Source: Candidatus Omnitrophota bacterium (GTDB lineage: Bacteria > Omnitrophota > Omnitrophia > Omnitrophales > Aquincolibacteriaceae). From it: a DNA stretch of 45,954 nucleotides. Each line of letters opens with the position of its first letter. The first letter of the stretch is position 1. This document shows positions 40,419 through 45,954 of this stretch, one piece after another. Under the pieces are notes generated by a model, which was not told the DNA's origin, made no database searches, and saw only the letters and a list, made by a program, of their open reading frames with translations. The translations under genes were made by a program, and so were the position numbers. The stretch covers positions 1-45,954 of the forward strand of contig CAISGE010000002.1 of NCBI GenBank assembly GCA_903884815.1. Reading direction: 5' to 3'.

Positions 40419-41501
40419 TTACCGGGATGCCCCCGCGAGCTTCGCCCAGCGCAGGATTGCGCTCTTGGACCGCGGATTATCATACTTCTCTTGCGGGGAC
40501 GGACGAATGGGCTCCTGCCCCATCTCGGAAAAAATGCCGGCTTCAACCCCCTCCGTAAAAGAACGGACCACGCGTTCATCTTCTCCGGAATGGAAGGTCA
40601 GGATGGCCACGCGCCCCTGCGCTTTGAGGCAGAAGGGCAAGTTCCGAAGGAATTGATCGAGCGCGGAAAATTCGTCATTCACGGCAATGCGGAGCGCTTG
40701 AAACGTTCTGCGGATGGAGCGCGTGATGTCTTCTTCGAGATCTCCCTCCGAGATCATTGGCAGCGCGTCGCGAACAATATCCGCGAGTTCGGTCGTTGTG
40801 GAAATGCTGCCGCGGTTCTTGTAAATCGCTTTCGCAATCGCCCGGGCATGCGGCTCGTCCGAGTGGGCCCAGAGGATCTCTTCGAGTTCTTTTTCCGCGA
40901 GGGAACGGATCAGGATCGAGGCGGGTTGACCGCGAGTGGGATTCAGCCGGAGATCAAGCGGCCCTTCGACTTTATAGGTAAACCCGCGCGAAGGATCATC
41001 CAGTTGCATGGAGGAAACGCCTAGATCCGCGAGAATAAAATCAAAGCCGCCGCTGGCCGCCGCGAGCAGCTTGGGGATCCCCGCGAAATTGATGCGCCGG
41101 ACGACAAGCGCGTCCTCCGCGAACCCCATCCCCCGAAGGCGCGCCTCCGTCCGGACGATCTCGATCGGGTCCACGTCAATCCCCCACAAGCGGCCGCCGG
41201 GAAGAATGCGTTTCAATAATTCCGCGGCATGCCCGCCGTATCCGAGCGTCGCGTCCACGCCTTTCTGGCCGGGCTTGGGGTCAAGGACTTCCAGAATTTC
41301 CTGAACGCAAATGGGGCGATGCGAGCCGGCGGGCGTTTTGCCGCTTTGTATTATTTTTTCGACATCCTGCGCGTACTTTTCCCGGTTGAGCTCTTTATAT
41401 TTCTCCTCGAACCGGCGCGGGTGGGTGCCCGAATAGCGCAGGCGCCGTTTCTTCTGAGGCGCTTCGCCTCCGGTGTTTTGACTTGTTTCAGAGTCTTGCA
41501 T
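40419..41501 (-). CDS. rsmH: 16S rRNA (cytosine-1402-N4)-methyltransferase RsmH
   Basis: The 360 aa have a SAM-binding start VDATLGYGGHAAELL, then GIDVDPIEI, FDFILADLGVSSMQLDDPSRGF and the insert with ALRIAVNDEFSALDQFL, as in RsmH/MraW. The last part has LTFHSGEDERVV and DNPRSKSAILRWAK. It methylates C1402 of 16S rRNA at the decoding site. An N-terminal extension of about 60 mainly basic residues (KKRRLRYSGTHPRRFEEKYKEL) is longer than usual. It stands apart from the usual mraZ-ftsI cell-division cluster, which is not in this window. Confidence 0.9.
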   Translation of the reverse strand: MQDSETSQNTGGEAPQKKRRLRYSGTHPRRFEEKYKELNREKYAQDVEKIIQSGKTPAGSHRPICVQEILEVLDPKPGQKGVDATLGYGGHAAELLKRILPGGRLWGIDVDPIEIVRTEARLRGMGFAEDALVVRRINFAGIPKLLAAASGGFDFILADLGVSSMQLDDPSRGFTYKVEGPLDLRLNPTRGQPASILIRSLAEKELEEILWAHSDEPHARAIAKAIYKNRGSISTTTELADIVRDALPMISEGDLEEDITRSIRRTFQALRIAVNDEFSALDQFLRNLPFCLKAQGRVAILTFHSGEDERVVRSFTEGVEAGIFSEMGQEPIRPSPQEKYDNPRSKSAILRWAKLAGASR

Positions 41502-41514
41502 CAGGCCTCGATTG

Positions 41515-41904
41515 TCAGCTCTTGAATCGCTGCCGGACGCGCGGAAGAGAGCTCGCTAAGAACCAAACAAGCGGGCCCGCCAGATAAATGGAGATCTGGG
41601 GGTGTGCGACGGCCAGGACGCGGTCGACGAGCGTGGGCTCCTCAAAGAGCCAGAAGGTCCAGGCAAAATGCGCCGCCCAGCATCCGAAGCCGAACATGAT
41701 CACGGCCAATAGCCGACTCAGCAAGAACGCACCTTTCTTTCCCTGCCACATCCCGATAAGAGCAACGATCAGAAGCCCCGCATACAGCACGCTCCCGGCG
41801 GTCCATCCCCACGACTGGTCCGCGATCATAAGCCAGAGAAGTCTCCCGCAAGCGACAAGCGCTAAGGCGCCGCCGATCGCGATCATGATCTTTGTTTTTT
41901 TCAT
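41515..41904 (-). CDS. small four-helix membrane protein of unknown function
   Basis: The 129 aa hold four predicted membrane helices (IMIAIGGALALVACGRLLWL, GSVLYAGLLIVALIGMW, LLAVIMFGFGCWAAHFAWTFW and ISIYLAGPLVWFLASSL). AAAGGAG lies 6 bases before the ATG. It is 13 bases upstream of rsmH on the same strand, so co-transcription is likely. No family is recognised. Confidence 0.7.
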   Translation of the reverse strand: MKKTKIMIAIGGALALVACGRLLWLMIADQSWGWTAGSVLYAGLLIVALIGMWQGKKGAFLLSRLLAVIMFGFGCWAAHFAWTFWLFEEPTLVDRVLAVAHPQISIYLAGPLVWFLASSLPRVRQRFKS

Positions 41905-41952
41905 AAGGCTCTCCTTTGCCGGCAGCGTTGAACGCGGCGGGATTCTTGCTTT

Positions 41953-42204
41953 TTAAAGATGGAATTTCCCTTTTTTCCGCTCGAGCGTCCGGTGAAACTT
42001 GTCTTCGACATCCGCGATCGCTTCCTTCAGCGCCCCGAAGATCTTCGCCACCTGATCGCTGCTGTAAGAGTATTGCGAGGTCGCCAGATTTCCGATCAGG
42101 CGGATCTTGTCGAGCGTCGACGCGACGCGTTGCTCGGCCAGGCGCTTAAAACGGTCTTCTTTCGATTCGTCCGGTACGTTTTGGATTTCTTCATTCTCTT
42201 CCAC
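41953..42204 (-). CDS. small conserved protein (83 aa)
   Basis: Starts with GTG at 42204 behind AAAGGAG. The core RFKRLAEQRVASTLDKIRLIGNLATSQYSYSSDQVAKIFGALKEAI resembles a small helical protein I have seen repeatedly in uncultured bacteria (KRL..R....L.K.R.LGN.....Y.Y....V.KIF..I). It is acidic at the start and basic at the end. The function is unknown. It is followed by the 41904 gene after 48 bases. Confidence 0.75.
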   Translation of the reverse strand: MEENEEIQNVPDESKEDRFKRLAEQRVASTLDKIRLIGNLATSQYSYSSDQVAKIFGALKEAIADVEDKFHRTLERKKGKFHL

Positions 42205-42328
42205 GCGGCTCTCCTTTGTTTTTCTGTCGATAGCCGATCAAAAAGCCAACACGGCTTCATTATAGCCTATAAAGGTGCGTCTTTCTTTATGGAGAATGGA
42301 GAAGTCGCAGCTGCGGGGACTTTTTATG

Positions 42329-42352
42329 GGAAAAACGGAGGGGGGGGGATTT
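42329..42352 (+). repeat. partial duplicate of the tRNA-Ser(GCT) 3' end
   Basis: The stretch with CGGA-G9-ATTT (core 42336-42352) repeats the 3' end of the tRNA-Ser gene and its flank (42506-42530), with five rather than six A before it. The 155 bases between the copies have no gene. It looks like an attachment-site scar or slippage product. Confidence 0.55.
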
Positions 42353-42513
42353 CTTCTCTTCCGCCCGCTTGTCAGCGGGCTCCTTCGAAGCCGGCCGCCC
42401 TTCGCTCGCACCAGTGGCGCTCGGGTCGGCTTCAAATCCCCCGCAGCCCGAGGCGTCCGCAGCGTGCACCGCTCTTTGAGCTTCGCCGGAAGCGGAGATT
42501 TTCAAGGAAAAAA

Positions 42514-42604
42514 CGGAGGGGGGGGGATTTGAACCCCCGGTGGCACTTGCGTGCCACATCGGTTTAGCAAACCGACGCACTAAGCCGGGCTATGCGACCC
42601 CTCC
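42514..42604 (-). tRNA. tRNA-Ser(GCT)
   Basis: A 91-nt type II tRNA with acceptor GGAGGGG/CCCCTCC, discriminator G at 42514 and anticodon GCT in the loop TTGCTAA. The long variable arm is GC-rich (GTGGCACGCAAGTGCCAC). It is the second of two tRNA-Ser genes downstream of serS. Confidence 0.95.
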
Positions 42605-42721
42605 AAAGCTTACACTGAAGACTGCGGACGAACAAAATAAATGGCAGCCCTGCCTCTTTAAATTTTAACAGTGGTCAGGACCATCATAATTACCCCATTC
42701 ATTCTTGAATGAGAATTATGG

Positions 42722-42808
42722 CGGAGAGGGCGAGATTCGAACTCGCGAGACCTTTCAGTCTACCCGCTTTCCAGGCGAGCGCACTAGACCAGGCTATGCG
42801 ACCTCTCC
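42722..42808 (-). tRNA. tRNA-Ser(GGA)
   Basis: An 87-nt type II tRNA with acceptor GGAGAGG/CCTCTCC, discriminator G at 42722 and anticodon GGA in the loop CTGGAAA. A heptamer inverted repeat lies 8 bases before its 5' end, between it and serS. Confidence 0.96.
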
Positions 42809-42816
42809 ATAAATCG

Positions 42817-42875
42817 CGTACGGCGTCTCGCGTACGGGGTACGGTTTTTTCGCGCCGTACACCGTACTCCGTACA
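42817..42875. repeat. compact heptamer inverted repeat between serS and tRNA-Ser(GGA)
   Basis: Four left units of seven bases (CGTACGG at 42817, a degenerate one, CGTACGG at 42831, GGTACGG at 42838) face three right units (CCGTACA, CCGTACT, CCGTACA at 42855-42875) across a 10-base loop T6-CGCG. It can fold into one long hairpin. It is the cleanest compact copy of the family at 1634-2252. Confidence 0.75.
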
Positions 42876-42935
42876 ATAAAAAGTGCTAAAGTGTATGTTT
42901 TTCCCTGAGAATGGTCAAGGAGCGAACTTGAGGCT

Positions 42936-44207
42936 TCAGGCCAGATAAGGCTGCAGCGCGGCCGGGAATGTGATCTGCCCGTCCGGTCCCTGGAAATTTT
43001 CCAGAAGACAGAGCACGATCCGGGCAAGCGCCAGGCCGGAGCCATTCAGCGTATGGACGAGTTCGAGCTTTTTGGTCGCGGCATTGCGATAACGGATATT
43101 CATGCGTCGGGCCTGAAAGTCGCCGAAAAGACTGCAACTCGAAACTTCGAACCATTTTTGGGTGGCCGGCGCCCAGACTTCCAGATCATAACACTTGGCT
43201 GCGGCAAAGCTCATGTCCCCGCTCCCGAGGAGCAGGACGCGATAGGGAAGTTCGAGCGCCTGGAGAACTTCTTCGGCGTCCCTAAGAAGCGATTCGAGTT
43301 CCTCGCCGGATCCTTCCGGCTTCACAAATTTCACCATCTCGACTTTATCGAATTGATGTACGCGGGAAAGACCGCGAGTATCTTTCCCGTAGGAGCCGGC
43401 CTCTTTGCGAAAACAAGGGGTGTACCCGGTATATTTGATGGGAAGTGCTTTTTCTTCGATCGTTTCATCCCGCATCAGATTCGTGATCGGAACTTCCGCG
43501 GTCGGAATAAGAAAAAAAGATCCCTTTTCCTCCCCTTCCCCTGCCGCCAGCGCATACATGTCTTCTTCCATCTTGGGGATCTGTCCAGTCCCGCGCATCG
43601 AGGCGCGATTAACGACCGCCGGCGCCCAAACCTCGGTGTATCCATGCTTTTTAACATGAAGATCGATCATGAAGCTGATCAGCGCCCGCTCAAGCCTGGC
43701 GCCCAGTCCAAAATACACCGGAAATCCCGCGCCGGTGATCTTGCTGCCCTTTTCCATAGAAAAAAGTCCAAGGCTGGTGGCAAGCTCCAAATGATCCTTG
43801 ATCTTATAGCCAAACTTTCGGGGATCTCCCCACGAGCGCACTAACTTATTCCCTACTGCTCCTTTTGCTACCGGGACGTCGCTTGAAGGCAAGTTTGGGA
43901 TAGCTAGAGATAAAAGCTCTATTTTTTGAGCTGCTTCTCCCACCAGCGAGTCAAGGTCGCCTATTTTTTGGGATATCGTCTTCATTTCATGAATGGCTTC
44001 TGATGCATCTTGGCCCTCTTTTTTGAGGGTTGCAATACGATCATTGGCCTGATTCCTGCGGGCTTTAAGCTCTTCGGCCTCCTGAAGGAGCCTGCGCCTT
44101 TCGGCGTCACGCTGGAGCAATGCGTCGAGATCGACAGTAACCCCCTTGGCAGAGAGTCCCTTTCGGACAAGGTCGGGGTTTTCGCGGATGAATTTAAGAT
44201 CGAGCAC
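42936..44207 (-). CDS. serS: seryl-tRNA synthetase
   Basis: A class II aminoacyl-tRNA synthetase of 423 aa, the usual bacterial length. Residues 1-110 form the antiparallel coiled-coil arm that reads the long variable arm of tRNA-Ser. The catalytic domain has motif 2 (FRKEAGSYGKDTRGLSRVHQF) and motif 3 (NGSGLALARIVLCLLEN). The start is GTG at 44207, 12 bases after the gyrA stop. It is followed by tRNA-Ser(GGA) and tRNA-Ser(GCT), two of its substrates. Confidence 0.97.
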   Translation of the reverse strand: MLDLKFIRENPDLVRKGLSAKGVTVDLDALLQRDAERRRLLQEAEELKARRNQANDRIATLKKEGQDASEAIHEMKTISQKIGDLDSLVGEAAQKIELLSLAIPNLPSSDVPVAKGAVGNKLVRSWGDPRKFGYKIKDHLELATSLGLFSMEKGSKITGAGFPVYFGLGARLERALISFMIDLHVKKHGYTEVWAPAVVNRASMRGTGQIPKMEEDMYALAAGEGEEKGSFFLIPTAEVPITNLMRDETIEEKALPIKYTGYTPCFRKEAGSYGKDTRGLSRVHQFDKVEMVKFVKPEGSGEELESLLRDAEEVLQALELPYRVLLLGSGDMSFAAAKCYDLEVWAPATQKWFEVSSCSLFGDFQARRMNIRYRNAATKKLELVHTLNGSGLALARIVLCLLENFQGPDGQITFPAALQPYLA

Positions 44208-44219
44208 GGTTCGCTCTCT

Positions 44220-45954
44220 TTACTTTTGGGTTTTCTTTTCGTCCAGAAGATCGAGCTGCTGAGCGTCGCTCGTTTCTTCTTCCTTGGCGACCACGCGCGT
44301 GGCGGAGGCGATCTTGTCCTTTTCCTTCAAGCGCATGACATGAACGCCCACGGCATTGCGTCCGGAGGTGCGAATCTGGCTCACAGGACAACGCACGACC
44401 ATGCCGCTCGTCGTCACAATAATGATCTCGTCTTCTTCGGCCACCGTCAGCACATTCACAACTTTTCCGTTCTTCTCGGAAACCTTGATATTGATGATCC
44501 CTTTGCCGCCGCGCGACTGGATCCGGTATTGGGCAAAAAGTGTTTTTTTGCCGAAACCATTTTGCGTCACGGTGAGCGCCGTTGCCTTCGGGTTCACGAT
44601 CTCTGCGGCGATCACTTCATCGCCCTTCGTCAGATTCATACCGCGGACACCGGTCGCGTTGCGGCCCATCTCGCGCACATTGTCTTCTTTGAAGCGGATG
44701 GCCTTGCCGTCACGCGTCGCGATAAAGATCTCGTCTTTGCCGGACGTGATCTTGCAGGCGACCAGCTCATCCTTGTCGCGCAAGGTAATGGCGTTAATGC
44801 CGTTGGAGCGCGGCCGCGAATATTCGATCAGGTTCGTTTTTTTGATCACGCCCTTGGCTGTAACCATGAGCACGAACCGCTTGTCGTCGAACTCCTTGAC
44901 CTGCAAGAAACCGGAGACCTGCTCTTCCGGCGCAAGAGAAAGGAAGTTCACGATCGCTTTTCCTTTCGCCTGGCGGGACGCCTGCGGAATGTCATAGGCC
45001 TTGCGCCAATACACGCGCCCCTGATTGGTGAAGAACATAATATAGTCATGGGTGGAGGCGAGGAACATGTGCTCAATGAAATCCTCGTCGTCGCGCACGC
45101 CCGCTCCCGACACGCCGCTCCCGCCGCGATTCTGTCTGCGGTACATGGTCACCGGAATGCGCTTGATATAGCCGGCATGCGAGATCGTGATCAGCACGTC
45201 TTCCTGCGCGATCAGATCTTCAATGTCGATGTCGCCTTCCGCGGCCACGATCTGCGTCCGGCGCTCGTCCCCGTACTTCTTGAGGATCTCAAGCGTCTCT
45301 TCCTTGATGATATCGAGCACCTTGCGGCGGCTCTTCAAGACCGACCGGTAATATTCGATCTTCTTGATAAGCTCGAGATATTCCTCATCGATCTTCAGCC
45401 TCTCAAGCTGCGTCAGGCGCTGCAACTGCAGTTCGAGGATCGCCTTGGTCTGGATCTCCGTGAGCTTGAGGGCTTTCATCAAGGATTCCTTCGCGATCTC
45501 CGGACTCTTGGAGGTGCGAATGATCTTGATGACCTTGTCGATATTCGCGATCGCGATCTTGTAGCCTTCGAGGATGTGGGCGCGCTTTTCGGCCTTATCG
45601 AGTTCGAATCTCGTGCGCCGCGTGATCACTTCGACGCGGAATTCAATAAAGCGCTCGATCATTTGCTTGAGCGTGAGGACGCGCGGCTGGCCGTCCACGA
45701 GCGCGAGCATGATGATGCCAAATGTCGACCGCATCTGCGTGTGCTTGTAAAGATTGTTCAGGATCACCTGCGGGATGGCGTCTTTTTTGAGCTCCACCAC
45801 AATGCGCATGCCGTCCCGGTCCGATTCGTCGCGGAGATCCGAAATGCCTTCGATCTTTTTATCTTCCACAAGCCGCACGATCGACTCGATCAGGTTCGTC
45901 TTGTTCACCTGATACGGGATCTCGGTAATAATAATGGCGTCTTTTTTACTGCGC
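44220..45954 (-). CDS. gyrA: DNA gyrase subunit A, C-terminal part (5' end outside window)
   Basis: The frame is open to the window edge; the apparent GTG start at 45908 is internal (IIITEIPYQ precedes it). The visible part has the end of the breakage-reunion domain, the coiled-coil tower and a C-terminal beta-pinwheel with repeated VLITISHAGYIKR-type blades. The GyrA box appears as QSRGGKG, close to the consensus QRRGG(R/K)G, which supports GyrA over ParC. The tail has KEEETSDAQQLDLL. It leads the transcript containing serS and two tRNA-Ser genes. Confidence 0.95.
   Translation of the reverse strand, partial: RSKKDAIIITEIPYQVNKTNLIESIVRLVEDKKIEGISDLRDESDRDGMRIVVELKKDAIPQVILNNLYKHTQMRSTFGIIMLALVDGQPRVLTLKQMIERFIEFRVEVITRRTRFELDKAEKRAHILEGYKIAIANIDKVIKIIRTSKSPEIAKESLMKALKLTEIQTKAILELQLQRLTQLERLKIDEEYLELIKKIEYYRSVLKSRRKVLDIIKEETLEILKKYGDERRTQIVAAEGDIDIEDLIAQEDVLITISHAGYIKRIPVTMYRRQNRGGSGVSGAGVRDDEDFIEHMFLASTHDYIMFFTNQGRVYWRKAYDIPQASRQAKGKAIVNFLSLAPEEQVSGFLQVKEFDDKRFVLMVTAKGVIKKTNLIEYSRPRSNGINAITLRDKDELVACKITSGKDEIFIATRDGKAIRFKEDNVREMGRNATGVRGMNLTKGDEVIAAEIVNPKATALTVTQNGFGKKTLFAQYRIQSRGGKGIINIKVSEKNGKVVNVLTVAEEDEIIIVTTSGMVVRCPVSQIRTSGRNAVGVHVMRLKEKDKIASATRVVAKEEETSDAQQLDLLDEKKTQK

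Overview
The window (about 46 kb, moderately GC-rich, standard genetic code) is bacterial chromosome. Core genes seen are gyrA (partial), serS, rsmH, rlmN, tadA, lexA, a Y-family polymerase gene and five tRNA genes. No rRNA is present, so taxonomy is inference. A fused LplT-PlsC-acyl-ACP ligase, several small conserved proteins of a kind common in metagenome-assembled genomes, and the abundance of lone PilZ, HD-GYP and REC proteins fit a Candidatus Omnitrophota-like or related uncultured lineage; I hold this only loosely.

Layout. 1-8.6 kb: a secreted beta-propeller protein, a four-helix-bundle gene enclosed by an inverted heptamer repeat, rlmN, a single-domain response regulator, two tandem PilZ proteins, a decay zone (cstA remnant, broken SGNH hydrolase), a beta-carbonic-anhydrase-like protein, mntP, tRNA-Ser(UGA) and tadA. 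8.8-18.6 kb: a CBS/HD-GYP protein, then a minus-strand lipid/envelope cluster (marR, aas fusion, membrane protein, alpha/beta hydrolase, hexapeptide transferase, DUF2339 protein). 18.6-20.5 kb: lexA and a DinB-type polymerase behind a LexA-box promoter. 21-25.8 kb: SIMPL protein, membrane protein, aldo/keto reductase, flavodoxin-like reductase and a prokaryotic glutamate-receptor-like channel.

25.97-37.06 kb is an accessory island bounded by two identical tRNA-Arg(ACG) genes. It carries a three-gene HipBST-type toxin-antitoxin locus with four spaced operators, a secreted propeller, a ClC channel, a PD-(D/E)XK-like nuclease overlapping a truncated HNH-like peptide, several unknown genes, a Cro-like regulator, a tyrosine integrase with a beheaded excisionase, and a serine recombinase that has lost its catalytic N-terminus exactly where the excisionase is cut.

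37.3-46 kb returns to housekeeping: a pseudopilin-like peptide, a zinc-ribbon protein, a frameshifted secreted zincin, a radical SAM protein, rsmH, small conserved genes, tRNA-Ser(GCU), tRNA-Ser(GGA), serS and gyrA.

Functional links: serS lies directly upstream of two of its tRNA substrates; tadA is accompanied by two copies of its usual substrate tRNA-Arg(ACG); PilZ, HD-GYP and REC proteins suggest c-di-GMP signalling. The most striking non-genic signal is a family of seven-base-periodic inverted repeats. One copy encloses the four-helix-bundle (S23/IVP-like) gene, while compact gene-less copies sit just upstream of tRNA-Ser genes. Three genes or gene remnants contain apparent frameshifts or an in-frame stop, two of the breaks being at short homopolymers, so assembly error must be considered.
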